Source of the DNA: an uncultured Flavobacteriaceae bacterium
GTDB lineage: Bacteria > Bacteroidota > Bacteroidia > Flavobacteriales > Flavobacteriaceae
Direction of reading: 5' to 3'
DNA: 64,000 nucleotides
NCBI GenBank assembly: GCA_947494565.1
Contig: CANLVG010000010.1
Location: 184,648 to 248,647 of the forward strand
A program made the translations under genes and the position numbers. The notes beneath the pieces were generated by a model, which saw nothing but the letters and a program-made list of their open reading frames with translations, was not told where the DNA came from and searched no databases. Shown here one piece after another: positions 9,984-19,233 of the stretch; position 1 is the first letter of the stretch, and every line of letters begins with the position of its first letter.

Positions 9984-10940
9984 ATGTACTTTTTAGGTAT
10001 TACCTGGAACCCTAGTGAAACGCTTTTCAACATTGGGCCCTTGCAAATCAAATATTACAACCTACTCTGGATCGCGGCATTTGCCATTGGGTGGTTCTTG
10101 ATGAAACGGATTTTCTTCAACGAAAAGAAGAGTATCGAACAGCTCGATTCCCTCTTTATCTATACGGTTCTGGCCACTATGCTCGGGGCACGTTTAGGTC
10201 ATGTATTCTTCTACGATTGGGCCTATTATTCAGACCACTTATTAGAAATATTATTACCCATTCGGGAAAGTGCTAATGGCAGCCTTTTAGGATTTATCAA
10301 TGGGTATGAATTTACCGGATTTACTGGGCTGGCAAGCCATGGGGCCGCTATTGGTATTATCATAGGTATGTTTTTATATGTGAGGAAATATCCAGAATTC
10401 AAAGTATTATGGATTTTAGATCGGATCGTGATTCCTGTCGCCATAGGTGCATTTTGTGTGCGTTTGGGTAATTTTTTCAATTCCGAAATCGTTGGCAGAA
10501 AAGTAGATGAGTCGTTTATTTTCGCAACACGCTTTGTGAGGGATAGTATCGGAAAAGGTCAAGCCATGTCAATCACCAAGGAAAAAACCGTAAACGATGC
10601 CTACGCTGCGTTGGTCAGCAAACCTGAGTTTTCTGAATATATTAAAGACGTACCGTATAAGCATCCCGCGCAATTGTATGAAGGGGTAGCCTACATTTTC
10701 GTTTTCCTGATTTTATACTATTTCTACTGGAAGACCGACAAAAAAAACAAGCCAGGCTTCCTTTTTGGCACCTTTTTAGTGTTGCTCTGGGGTATCCGTT
10801 TTTTCGTCGAGTTCGTCAAGGAACGCCAAAATGAATTGGATGAGTCCTTCACTTTGGCTATAGGTCAAATGCTCAGTATTCCTTTTATTATAATCGGCTT
10901 GTATTTTATGTTCCGACCCATGAAAGCGTCGGGGAGTTAG
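9984..10940 (+). CDS. lgt: Prolipoprotein diacylglyceryl transferase
   Basis: Transfers diacylglycerol from phosphatidylglycerol to the lipobox cysteine of prolipoproteins in the inner membrane; the first step for the lipoproteins encoded throughout this window. 318 residues, about seven membrane segments. LGARLGHVFFYDW near residue 70, GLASHGAAIGIIIG with H119, and the family signature around R160 (AFCVRLGNFFNSEIVG) are visible. It carries an insertion of roughly 40 residues (about 172-210, SFIFATRFVRDSIGKGQ onward) before YKHPAQLYEG, as in other Flavobacteria. The DUF192 lipoprotein gene follows 15 bases on. Confidence 0.96.
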   Translation: MYFLGITWNPSETLFNIGPLQIKYYNLLWIAAFAIGWFLMKRIFFNEKKSIEQLDSLFIYTVLATMLGARLGHVFFYDWAYYSDHLLEILLPIRESANGSLLGFINGYEFTGFTGLASHGAAIGIIIGMFLYVRKYPEFKVLWILDRIVIPVAIGAFCVRLGNFFNSEIVGRKVDESFIFATRFVRDSIGKGQAMSITKEKTVNDAYAALVSKPEFSEYIKDVPYKHPAQLYEGVAYIFVFLILYYFYWKTDKKNKPGFLFGTFLVLLWGIRFFVEFVKERQNELDESFTLAIGQMLSIPFIIIGLYFMFRPMKASGS

Positions 10941-10955
10941 GTGTAAGAAAAGATA

Positions 10956-11444
10956 ATGTTTAGAAAATCGTTTGTTTTATTTTTTAGTGTCGTTTTTTTA
11001 GGATGTTTTTCGTGTAAAGAGAATCCCGAAAAAACCGTAAAAACGGAACCCATCGTATTTCGTAAGGAAGGGGAACTGGTGATTAAAAGGCAGAAAGTCG
11101 ATACGGTGATCACGATCTTCGACATCGAAATCGCGGAAACCGATTATGAAACTCAGACCGGTTTGATGTACCGCGACCATATGGAGGCCCATCAAGGAAT
11201 GCTCTTTATTTTTCCAGATGAACGCATGCATTCGTTTTATATGAAGAATACGGAAATACCCTTAGATCTTATTTTCATCAAAGCAGATTCGACCATTGTC
11301 AGTTTTCAAGAAAATGCCCGCCCATTGGATGAATCAGGGCTTTCTTCTAAAGTTCCGGTGACCTACGTGCTGGAAGTCAATGCAGGTCTTGTTCAAAAGT
11401 GGACCCTTGAGGTCGGTGATAAAATACAATTCATGAAAAACTGA
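10956..11444 (+). CDS. DUF192 family lipoprotein
   Basis: 162 residues. Signal peptide MFRKSFVLFFSVVFLGCFSC with a probable lipid-attachment cysteine at C17 (or C20). The DUF192 domain covers about 50-160: TGLMYRDHMEAHQGMLFIFP, HSFYMKNTEIPLDLIFI, and YVLEVNAGLVQKW. The family is a small beta-rich fold of unknown biochemical function, usually exported. It sits 15 bases behind lgt and two bases before the hydrolase gene, suggesting one transcript. Confidence 0.9.
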   Translation: MFRKSFVLFFSVVFLGCFSCKENPEKTVKTEPIVFRKEGELVIKRQKVDTVITIFDIEIAETDYETQTGLMYRDHMEAHQGMLFIFPDERMHSFYMKNTEIPLDLIFIKADSTIVSFQENARPLDESGLSSKVPVTYVLEVNAGLVQKWTLEVGDKIQFMKN

Positions 11445-11446
11445 TT

Positions 11447-12316
11447 TTGACTGTTCAAATCGAAAGAATTGCCATACCAACAGCACACGGCACTCCTCTA
11501 GGTGTCACAAAATATTCATCGCCCAAACATAAAGAACGAACCATTGTTGTTTCTTCGGCAACAGGAGTGTTGCAGCAATACTATTCCAAATTCGCCCAAT
11601 ACTTCGCATCGCAAGGTTTTATAGTTTATACATTCGATTATAGCGGTATCGGGGAATCCTTGGTGAGCACGAAGTCCCTGACAACCTTTGAAGGCGATTT
11701 GAAGAGCTGGGGAAGCATAGATCAGGCGACTGTCATCGATTATGCAAAGTATGAATATGAGCATCATACGATTACCTTGATTGCGCACAGCATTGGAGGC
11801 CAACTTCTCGGTTTTAATACCAATTATCGGTTAATCGATAAAGCGGTTCTAGTGGCCTGCCAAAGCGGATATTGGAAAGAATTCAGGGGAATTCACCGCT
11901 ATAAAATGTGGTTATTCTGGTATTTCTTGATTCCAGGATTGACACCACTTTTTGGTTATTTTCCGGCCAAAAAACTGGGGCTATTTGAAAACCTACCAAA
12001 GAGAATGGTCTATGAATGGGCTTCTTGGGGAAGAAAAGAGGCATACATGATGTATTTTGAAAACAAAACGGATTATTTTTTCGACGCATTCAAAATTCCA
12101 ATATTGTCCTTAAGTTTCCACGAAGATCCTTTTGCCCCGCAAAATACGGTCGATTGGTTGGCAAGGGTCTATACAAATTCAAAGGTGACCAGGGTTCACC
12201 ACGATAAGACCCCGCAAGAGCGCAGCGCTAAACACTTTGGTTTTTTTAAATCTGCTTATAAAGAAGTATTTTGGGAGCGAACGCATCAATGGATGCTCAA
12301 TAACACCTATCAATGA
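11447..12316 (+). CDS. Alpha/beta hydrolase (COG4757-like)
   Basis: 289 residues from a TTG start two bases after the DUF192 stop; no nearby upstream ATG exists in frame and the N-terminal strand (VQIERIAIPTAHGTPLGVTKY) fits the fold, so TTG is accepted. The nucleophile elbow is AHSIGGQLLG (Ser about residue 124) and a C-terminal His lies in SAKHFGFF. An Asp/Glu acid is probable in SFHEDPFAP. COG4757-type hydrolases are cytoplasmic enzymes of unknown substrate. The stop overlaps the start of the GNAT gene by 4 bases (ATGA), indicating translational coupling. Confidence 0.85.
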   Translation: MTVQIERIAIPTAHGTPLGVTKYSSPKHKERTIVVSSATGVLQQYYSKFAQYFASQGFIVYTFDYSGIGESLVSTKSLTTFEGDLKSWGSIDQATVIDYAKYEYEHHTITLIAHSIGGQLLGFNTNYRLIDKAVLVACQSGYWKEFRGIHRYKMWLFWYFLIPGLTPLFGYFPAKKLGLFENLPKRMVYEWASWGRKEAYMMYFENKTDYFFDAFKIPILSLSFHEDPFAPQNTVDWLARVYTNSKVTRVHHDKTPQERSAKHFGFFKSAYKEVFWERTHQWMLNNTYQ

Positions 12317-12834
12317 ACAACTATCTTCTCGACGGTTTTGAATCGGATCGTTTGTGCTTTCGAAAAGTCAACCCTTCCGATGCAAAGTTCTGGCTCCCAT
12401 TTCATGAGGACCCTAGAACTTCCGAATTTTGGGACGGACTTCCTACCGATCCCACAACGGCCTGCGAACAAGACTTGGAACGCACCTTTTATAGGTATTC
12501 CAATAACTTAGGAGGAAAAATGGCATTGATTTCAAAGACAACAGGTGAGTTTGTCGGTCAAAGCGGGCTTCTAGTACAAGAGGTCGATGCTAGAAAAGAA
12601 CTTGAGATTGCATATTCACTTTTGCCAAAATTCTGGAAACAGGGTTATGCGATAGAAGCGGCATCCGCCTGTAAAGAATATGCGTTGTCGAAAAAGCTAT
12701 CCCATTCGTTGATCTCCATTATTCATAAAGACAATATTCCCTCCCAAAAGGTCGCCCTGAAAAATGGAATGAGGCATGACACTACTACGGATTATCACGG
12801 CAACCCCGTTCATATTTTTAGAATACACATATGA
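12313..12834 (+). CDS. GNAT-family N-acetyltransferase
   Basis: 173 residues. The RimJ/RimL-like pattern is visible: ESDRLCFRKVNPSDAKFWLPF at the N-terminus, GEFVGQSGLLVQEVD, KELEIAYSLLPKFWKQGYAIEAASACKEYA (the acetyl-CoA-binding region, with W-x-x-G-Y-A replacing the usual R/Q-x-x-G-x-G/A), and HKDNIPSQKVALKNGM. It acetylates an amine on a protein or small molecule that cannot be named from sequence. Overlaps both neighbours by 4 bases (12313-12316 and 12831-12834). Confidence 0.9.
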   Translation: MNNYLLDGFESDRLCFRKVNPSDAKFWLPFHEDPRTSEFWDGLPTDPTTACEQDLERTFYRYSNNLGGKMALISKTTGEFVGQSGLLVQEVDARKELEIAYSLLPKFWKQGYAIEAASACKEYALSKKLSHSLISIIHKDNIPSQKVALKNGMRHDTTTDYHGNPVHIFRIHI

Positions 12835-14066
12835 AGTTCGAACATTGGGCCGTCTTTATCAACAACGAATCTCACAAGAGCGCGTTTATTCGTGCGGTAT
12901 TGAACGGGCAACCTCCAAAGGCATTGAACGCCTTTAAGGATCGGAACGGTTCGCTATTCTCTAAACTCGCCATCGAACGGTTCATAGATGAAGAAGATCG
13001 GCATGGAAACAAGATTATTACCAAAGACCATGAACAGTCGCTGCGTTCTATGTCAAGTGGGGAACAGAAAAAGGCACTCCTTCACTACCTATTGGCAAAG
13101 CAGCCGGAATTTATGATCCTAGACAATCCTTTTGATAATTTGGACATCGATTCACAAGAAAAACTGACACTTACCTTGGCCGCGGAATCGATTCGTACGG
13201 TTTTCGTACTCTTGATTAGCAGAAGGGTCGATTTGCTCCCGTTTATAATGAACCACGCAATCCTTGACAAACTCGAATTAAAGGTTCAATATGATTTGAA
13301 CTCCATAGGACCACAACTCATGGCGGAACCCTTCTCGGGAAAAATTCCAGAGCCACCCCAGAAATGGAAGCATACCACTAACGAATTGATCACATTGCAA
13401 AATATAAATGTCAGATTTGGGAACAAACCTATCTTACAAGACATTTGTTGGACTATAAAAAAGGGAGCGTTCTGGCAGCTTATTGGAAAAAATGGAAGCG
13501 GAAAAACAACTTTGCTCTCCATGATAACAGGTGAAAATCCGAAAGGTTATGGTCAGGAACTCTATTTGTTCGGCCGGAAGAAAGGAAGCGGGGAATCTAT
13601 TTGGGATATTAAACGAAAAATCGGGTATTTCACTCCGGCAATGACCGACAAGTTCACTGGATACCATTCCGTAGAAAATATGATCATCTCAGGTCTGAAC
13701 GACTCTATTGGCCTGTATATAAAACCAAGTGAAGCACAACAGCGTTTGGCTAAGGAATGGCTTGAATTAATCGGAATGTGGCCAAGTAGGGACAGACACT
13801 TCCACGATTTAAGTATGGGCCAGAAAAGATTGGTAATGACCGTCCGCGCTATGATCAAACATCCCATGCTCTTGATTTTAGACGAGCCTACGGCAGGGTT
13901 GGATGATACCTCGGCCGCTTTGTTGGTCGCCCTTGTAAACAAGATGGCTCGCGAGAGCGCAATCGCAACGATATTCGTTTCGCATCGAAAAGAACCAGGT
14001 CTCGATCCCGATCAAGTCTTCGAACTTCAACTACATGAAAAGGGTTCTAAAGGGGTGATCAAATAA
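12831..14066 (+). CDS. Two-domain ABC ATPase (ModF-like) with degenerate first domain
   Basis: 411 residues with no membrane segment. The second domain is complete: Walker A GKNGSGKT (219-226), signature LSMGQ (327-331), Walker B LLILDE (347-352) and the switch His in VSHR. The first domain keeps a signature-like MSSGEQKK (74-81) and Walker-B-like FMILDN (94-99) but has no recognisable Walker A in its first 70 residues, and the switch His is replaced (LISRRVD). ModF (PhrA) of E. coli has a similar two-domain layout, but the function of this branch is unknown. Last gene of the folE-to-ABC run; a hairpin follows. Confidence 0.88.
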   Translation: MKFEHWAVFINNESHKSAFIRAVLNGQPPKALNAFKDRNGSLFSKLAIERFIDEEDRHGNKIITKDHEQSLRSMSSGEQKKALLHYLLAKQPEFMILDNPFDNLDIDSQEKLTLTLAAESIRTVFVLLISRRVDLLPFIMNHAILDKLELKVQYDLNSIGPQLMAEPFSGKIPEPPQKWKHTTNELITLQNINVRFGNKPILQDICWTIKKGAFWQLIGKNGSGKTTLLSMITGENPKGYGQELYLFGRKKGSGESIWDIKRKIGYFTPAMTDKFTGYHSVENMIISGLNDSIGLYIKPSEAQQRLAKEWLELIGMWPSRDRHFHDLSMGQKRLVMTVRAMIKHPMLLILDEPTAGLDDTSAALLVALVNKMARESAIATIFVSHRKEPGLDPDQVFELQLHEKGSKGVIK

Positions 14067-14096
14067 AAAAGAACCGCTAAAAGCGGCTCTTTTTTA
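14065..14096. terminator. Bidirectional terminator between ABC ATPase and secDF
   Basis: GAACCGC-TAAAA-GCGGCTC hairpin with one mismatch, flanked by an A-run on the left and a T-run on the right, placed between convergent genes, so it can act in both directions. Confidence 0.8.
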
Positions 14097-14118
14097 TGAT
14101 ATGCTATAAAATCTAAAA

Positions 14119-17088
14119 CTATTCTTCTTTACCTCCGGTCTTGATTTTCTTGCTCAGCGAATCGAACATCACAGGAGTAGCAATGAACAAAGAAGAGTAG
14201 GTACCTACGATAATACCGACAATCATGGCAAACATGAATCCTCGTAAAGACTCACCACCAAATATGAAAATCGCCAATAACACGACTAAAGTCGTCAAAG
14301 AGGTATTCAAGGTTCTACTTAAGGTACTGTTCAGTGCCAGATCAACATTTTCGCCGTTGCCCCAGCCCTTTTCCCCGATAATCTCACGTATGCGGTCAAA
14401 TACGACCACCGTATCATTCAGGGAGTAACCGATTACGGTCAATATCGCCGCAATAAATGCTTGGTCGATTTCCATGTTAAAGGGCATGATGGTTCCGAAA
14501 AGGGAGAAGATTCCCAAGACGATCATAACGTCATGAAAAACCGCCGCGACAGCACCAAGGGAGAACTGCCATTTTCTAAAACGTAGTAAAATATAAAGGA
14601 AAACTACGGCCAGGGAACCTAAAATCGCTAAAAAAGCATTCTTCTTAATATCATCGGCAATGGTCGGACCGACCTTTACGGATTGTAAAATACCTATGGA
14701 ATCTTCCCCGCTCCCTACTACGAAATCAGCCTTACTTGTTCCGTCAGGTAAATATTTCTGCAATGACGTATACAACTTATCGGTTATCTCATTGTCTACT
14801 TCTATACCTTCGACATCCACTTTATAAGGTGTGGTGATCTTAATTTGATTTGCCTCACCAAAACGTTTGACATTGGTACCATTACCAAAGACATCGTTCA
14901 ACTCCGAAGCTATTTCAGACGGATTCACCTGCTTTTCGAAACGAACCTGATACGAGCGTCCACCAATGAAATCAACCCCTTGCTGCAGTCCCGTTGTGAA
15001 CAATGAAAACACTCCAACACCGACTAAAACCAAAGACACGATGTACGCGATCTTGCGCTTGGCCAAGAATTTGATATTCATATTCTTGAATAGGTTCTTA
15101 GTAATTGCAGTAGAGAAATCAAGTGTTCTTCCCTTACCACTCAAATACCAATCAACTAGCAAACGTGTTACAAAAATAGCAGTGAACAACGAGGTCAAAA
15201 TACCTATCAATAAGGTAGTTGCGAATCCTTTGATTGGGCCTGATCCGAAAAGAAAAAGAATCAATGCTGTAAGTCCGGTGGTAACGTTGGCATCCAAAAT
15301 CGATGATAGTGCATTGCTAAAACCATCGGCGACCGCCTGACCCTTACCTTTACCTTTAGCAAGTTCTTCCTTAATACGTTCAAATATCAGTACGTTGGCA
15401 TCCACCGACATACCGATGGTTAAAACGATACCGGCAATTCCTGGTAAGGTCAATACCGCTTCTAAGCTAGTAAGTACTCCAAAAATCAATAGAATGTTCA
15501 AAAGAAGAGCGATATCGGCAAAAAGACCTGCCTTTCCGTAATAGAAAACCATCCAGACCAATACGATTGCCATGGCGATCAAGAAAGACATCAGCCCGCT
15601 ATCGATAGCCTCCTGTCCAAGAGAAGGACCCACGATTTCAGATTGAATGATCTCCGCCGATGCCGGTAATTTACCTGCGCGCAATACATTGGCAATATCC
15701 TTCGTTTGGGTGATGGAAAAAGAACCGGTTATTTCGGTATTTCCGCCACTGATACCACCTGGCACCGAACAACCGGGTGCCGTGTATACCTTGTTGTCCA
15801 AAACAACGGCAATACCGGTGTTATGTAAATTGGCATCGCTAGTCAATTTCTGCCATTCCTTGGCTCCTTTCGAGTTCATGTTCATCGTCACGGCGGGCTT
15901 GCTAAATTGGTCAAAAGTATCTCGCGCGTCACTCACTACATCGCCACTCATTCTAGGAATGCCATCTCGGTTTGATTGCAAAGCGAACAAGTCAATAACT
16001 TCAGCATCCTCTGTCTCCGGCCTTCCCCATACAAACTTGGTAAATTGGATGTCGGCAGGCAACAATCGTTGTATCTCTGGCATTCTCAAGTACTCACCTA
16101 CCTTAGCGGTATCCTTTGCAGCAGCTGAGAACATCGCATTTCTGCCAGGTGTCGGCGGAAGCAATAAATCATACAAGGGATTGACCTGATTGGCGATCTC
16201 CAAAGAATCTGAACTTACATCCGACAATAGAGAGTCTAATTCGCTTTCGGGTTTGGTCTCCTCCTGTACAGGAGTGTCGATCAAGGTTTTTAGCTTTTCA
16301 TTCGCTTGAATCAAAAAGGTGCTAAAACTTGTGTTATTGGGCTCATAAGTTTCCCAAAACTCCAATTGCGCAGTACTTGAAAGTAACTCCTGCGCCCTGG
16401 CAATATCGCGTGCACCCGGAAGTTCTACCAAAATACGACCTGAGGTACCAATACGCTGAATATTAGGTTGAGTAACCCCGAAGCCGTCAATACGTTCGCG
16501 GAGTACCTCAAAAGCTGAGACAATGGATTCGTCGATTTTCGTTCGGATGATCGGTTTGACCTCATCATCACTCATCTGAAAATTGACTGCATCACTAAGA
16601 CCTTTGTTGGCAAAAATCTCGGGAGACGCCAATTTCGTATCGCCTTTAATCTTATCAAAGGCATCGAAAAATAAGTCCAAATAAGTATCATCACTATTTT
16701 TGGATTCCGCATCCGCATCGGCCAAAGCCTTGTTGAAGACCGGGTTTTTGGTATTGTTGGCCAACCCTTTTAGGATGTCCTTAATGGAGATCTGAAGTGT
16801 GACGTTAATACCTCCTTTTAAGTCAAGACCTTTGTTTAACTCCTTTTTCTTTGCGTTGTCATAGGTCGTAAATCCAAATATTGTATTTGACCCTACGGAA
16901 TCCAAATAACTCGCGGTCAAAGCCTCTTGCTTTGAAATTGCATCAGGTTCCGAATCCGGAATTTCACTGATAGCATACGCCTTGGCATCATCTTCAACCT
17001 TATTGGTAATGAACGTATACGACAGTTGATAGATACTCACTAACCCGAACAAGAAAGCAAAGAGCTTTATTAGTCCTTTATTTTGCAT
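14119..17088 (-). CDS. secDF: Protein translocase subunit SecDF (fused SecD-SecF)
   Basis: 989 residues; inner-membrane proton-driven motor that pulls preproteins out of the SecYEG channel. N-terminal TM near 8-28; large periplasmic P1 region with the SecD head (VLRERIDGFGVTQPNIQRIG, RILVELPGARD) and QLEFWETYEP; SecD TM bundle with GMSVDANVLIFERIKEE and LDANVTTGLTALILFLFGSGPIKGFATTLLIGI. The SecF half begins around 675-690 (GVDFIGGRSYQVRF) and includes GYSLNDTVVVFDRIREIIGE and TSLTTLVVLLAIFIFGGESLRGF. The long insertion before QLEFWE-downstream repeats (VQEETKPESELDSLLSD) is typical of Bacteroidota. A fused single polypeptide is normal in this phylum. Confidence 0.97.
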   Translation of the reverse strand: MQNKGLIKLFAFLFGLVSIYQLSYTFITNKVEDDAKAYAISEIPDSEPDAISKQEALTASYLDSVGSNTIFGFTTYDNAKKKELNKGLDLKGGINVTLQISIKDILKGLANNTKNPVFNKALADADAESKNSDDTYLDLFFDAFDKIKGDTKLASPEIFANKGLSDAVNFQMSDDEVKPIIRTKIDESIVSAFEVLRERIDGFGVTQPNIQRIGTSGRILVELPGARDIARAQELLSSTAQLEFWETYEPNNTSFSTFLIQANEKLKTLIDTPVQEETKPESELDSLLSDVSSDSLEIANQVNPLYDLLLPPTPGRNAMFSAAAKDTAKVGEYLRMPEIQRLLPADIQFTKFVWGRPETEDAEVIDLFALQSNRDGIPRMSGDVVSDARDTFDQFSKPAVTMNMNSKGAKEWQKLTSDANLHNTGIAVVLDNKVYTAPGCSVPGGISGGNTEITGSFSITQTKDIANVLRAGKLPASAEIIQSEIVGPSLGQEAIDSGLMSFLIAMAIVLVWMVFYYGKAGLFADIALLLNILLIFGVLTSLEAVLTLPGIAGIVLTIGMSVDANVLIFERIKEELAKGKGKGQAVADGFSNALSSILDANVTTGLTALILFLFGSGPIKGFATTLLIGILTSLFTAIFVTRLLVDWYLSGKGRTLDFSTAITKNLFKNMNIKFLAKRKIAYIVSLVLVGVGVFSLFTTGLQQGVDFIGGRSYQVRFEKQVNPSEIASELNDVFGNGTNVKRFGEANQIKITTPYKVDVEGIEVDNEITDKLYTSLQKYLPDGTSKADFVVGSGEDSIGILQSVKVGPTIADDIKKNAFLAILGSLAVVFLYILLRFRKWQFSLGAVAAVFHDVMIVLGIFSLFGTIMPFNMEIDQAFIAAILTVIGYSLNDTVVVFDRIREIIGEKGWGNGENVDLALNSTLSRTLNTSLTTLVVLLAIFIFGGESLRGFMFAMIVGIIVGTYSSLFIATPVMFDSLSKKIKTGGKEE

Positions 17089-17298
17089 GGTATTATTTAT
17101 TTAAGTTTAAAAAATTCTAATGTTGTGCGACCAAAATAGCTTCAATAACTATTGTTAACTATAGTACGGCCAATTTGTTATAGCCTAAAGAATATTACTT
17201 TTGAAAAAGTGCTTAAATTCCTTAGTTGTTTTATTACGGAAATAATCGTAAGAATGTATTCATTGACAAAAAGATGCCCCTAGGCAGTTTTTGCTCAA

Positions 17299-17913
17299 CT
17301 AGCAAGCGTAAGGTCCAGCCCTTACTTCCGGAATAATATGTGAAGTATTGTCTATTGCAATTGCAATGACTTGATGCGCATTATAGGCAACCTTTGTAAG
17401 TAGCGCTTGCCCCAAGACCAAAGCATCATTGAAAAGCAAAACTGAAGGATTGGAAAATCCTTGATAATCAGGTCTCGATTGGGAAGCAAATTTTCCATTC
17501 AAACCCAGCCCGTCACCGGTTTTTTGCTGGAGATCTGATATCACCAAGCTAAAAGACTCCGGAAGTTCCTCCTTAGGAAAATCGAAAGGCAATTCACCAA
17601 TATTACTATAAGTCAAAGAAAGCTTGCTATCTTGAGAAAGAAGTTCACCAACAGTAAGTGCATCGATATCACTATAATAGCGTATGGTGAGCTTTACATC
17701 ATCACTTTCTATTATCTCAATACCTGTAACACCTAAGTCGTGTAACTTTTTTGTAATGGTTGCCAACGCATCGTCACAAGCAGTGAGTGAAGTCGTCTCA
17801 GCATCGGTAAATTGTAATACAATTTGCTGATTGGCTACTTTAGTTTGTTCTTGGTTTAGCCCTATTAAGGCCAAAAGAATAATTAAAGTACTGATGTACC
17901 ATTTGGATTTCAT
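17299..17913 (-). CDS. Conserved small secreted/membrane-anchored protein next to secDF, SecD-P1-like fold suspected
   Basis: 204 residues, family not recognised. One N-terminal hydrophobic segment (YISTLIILLALIGL) followed by a soluble region predicted to face the periplasm. Residues about 50-80 (ITKKLHDLGVTGIEIIE then VKLTIRYYSDID) follow the beta-alpha-beta pattern of the SecD P1 head, where RERIDxxGVxxPxIQ precedes RIxVxLPGxxD. That resemblance is by eye only. It lies 210 bases upstream of secDF on the same strand, with no gene between. C-terminus ends in Cys (AGPYAC). Confidence 0.75.
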   Translation of the reverse strand: MKSKWYISTLIILLALIGLNQEQTKVANQQIVLQFTDAETTSLTACDDALATITKKLHDLGVTGIEIIESDDVKLTIRYYSDIDALTVGELLSQDSKLSLTYSNIGELPFDFPKEELPESFSLVISDLQQKTGDGLGLNGKFASQSRPDYQGFSNPSVLLFNDALVLGQALLTKVAYNAHQVIAIAIDNTSHIIPEVRAGPYAC

Positions 17914-17917
17914 GCGG

Positions 17918-17925
17918 CAAAGATA
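17918..17925 (-). promoter_or_regulatory. -7 element TATCTTTG immediately before the 17913 start
   Basis: On the minus strand TATCTTTG (17925 to 17918) is a perfect TAnnTTTG, ending only four bases before the ATG at 17913. Transcription would begin at or near the start codon, implying a leaderless or nearly leaderless mRNA. No clear -33 TTTG was found. Confidence 0.45.
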
Positions 17926-17992
17926 GAAATAAACATAGTATTACATAATATCTTTCCTACTATATGCACTTCCGAAAGACATCCTGATATAT

Positions 17993-18024
17993 GAAAATGC
18001 CTTTGTAATTCAACTACAAAGGCA
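17993..18024 (-). terminator. Terminator of mdh
   Basis: TGCCTTTGTA (17998-18007) pairs perfectly with TACAAAGGCA (18015-18024) around a 7-base loop; on the minus strand it is followed by TTTTC, downstream of the mdh stop. Confidence 0.8.
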
Positions 18025-18052
18025 CTTCCTTGATTTATTCTTGTAAAATTGT

Positions 18053-18979
18053 CTATAACTCCAAAAGACCATTGGTCTTGGTAACTCCTTCAGCGCTTTC
18101 CTGCATTTTGGCCTTTTCTGCATCACTTAAGGGCACATCGACAATACGCTCGATACCGTTTTTACCGAGAATTACGGGTACTCCGATACAGATATCATTC
18201 AACCCATATTCGCCTTCAAGATAGGTAGAACATGGAAACATTTTCTTTTGGCCGCACGCAATGGCCTGCACTAGACCTGAAACGGCCGCTCCAGGGGCAT
18301 ACCAAGCACTGGTACCCAATAATTTTGTCAAGGTGGCTCCTCCTACTTTAGTATCATCAGCGACCTGTTGAAGACGATCTGCTGACAAAAATTCGGAAAC
18401 GCGAATACTATTTCTAGTCGCATGTGAGGTCAATGGAACCATTCCTTTATCACTATGTCCGCCTATAACCATACCGTCGATATCGGAAATCGGAGCTTCC
18501 ATCGCTTCCGCCAAACGGTACTTGAAACGGGCGCTATCCAATGCCCCGCCCATACCGATAATTTTGTTCTTTGGAAGATCTGTCGTTTTATGAACGAGAT
18601 AAGTCATCGTATCCATTGGGTTACTGACCACAATAAGTATGGTGTTGGGGGAATGTTCCAATAGACTTTTCGATACCGTTTTTACAATTCCGGCATTAAT
18701 ACCGATAAGCTCTTCCCTGGTCATACCCGGTTTTCTAGGAATACCTGAAGTAATTACGGCTATATCGCTATTTGCCGTTTTGGAATAGTCGCTGGTAGAA
18801 CCCGTAATCTTTGTATCAAAACCATTTAAGGAAGCGGTTTGCATTAAATCCATCGCCTTGCCTTCCGCGTAGCCTTCCTTAATATCCAATAATACTACTT
18901 CAGATGCAAAATTCTTAATGGCGATATACTCTGCACAACTAGCACCAACAGCACCTGCGCCTACTACGGTAACTTTCAT
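18053..18979 (-). CDS. mdh: Malate dehydrogenase (LDH-like type)
   Basis: Oxidises malate to oxaloacetate with NAD in the TCA cycle. 308 residues. Rossmann loop [10 protein letters not shown] (7-16), D32 at the end of the second strand for NAD preference, substrate arginines R82 and R88 in [14 protein letters not shown]151 in [11 protein letters not shown], and catalytic H175 in [11 protein letters not shown]. Two arginines in the PRKPGMTR loop mark malate rather than lactate specificity. A terminator follows the stop at 17998-18024. Confidence 0.97.
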   Translation of the reverse strand: MKVTVVGAGAVGASCAEYIAIKNFASEVVLLDIKEGYAEGKAMDLMQTASLNGFDTKITGSTSDYSKTANSDIAVITSGIPRKPGMTREELIGINAGIVKTVSKSLLEHSPNTILIVVSNPMDTMTYLVHKTTDLPKNKIIGMGGALDSARFKYRLAEAMEAPISDIDGMVIGGHSDKGMVPLTSHATRNSIRVSEFLSADRLQQVADDTKVGGATLTKLLGTSAWYAPGAAVSGLVQAIACGQKKMFPCSTYLEGEYGLNDICIGVPVILGKNGIERIVDVPLSDAEKAKMQESAEGVTKTNGLLEL

Positions 18980-19042
18980 ATAATCTTTGTTTTACGTTGT
19001 TATTACAATTCTGCGAAATTACGAATTCCCAAAAGAAATCAG

Positions 19043-19098
19043 TCGATGAAATGCACATTATATTAGCATTTAAGCCAATCAAAAACTCGATGAAATGC
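19043..19098. repeat. 13-bp direct repeat in mdh upstream region
   Basis: TCGATGAAATGCA occurs at 19043-19055 and 19086-19098 (43-base period) in the 254-base divergent gap between mdh and the small lipoprotein gene. Possible operator pair, otherwise unexplained. Nothing else in this gap is recognisable. Confidence 0.5.
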
Positions 19099-19233
19099 AG
19101 ATGTTGTTAAAAAAAATAGCACTTCAACGAAGAAAATCCGAATAAAGTGCGATACGTCGAATTTTAGCAATACGAAGTGACCCCAACACGTTCTAAGTAA
19201 GATTAAAGCCCCTGAATCAGTAAAACCTACAAA

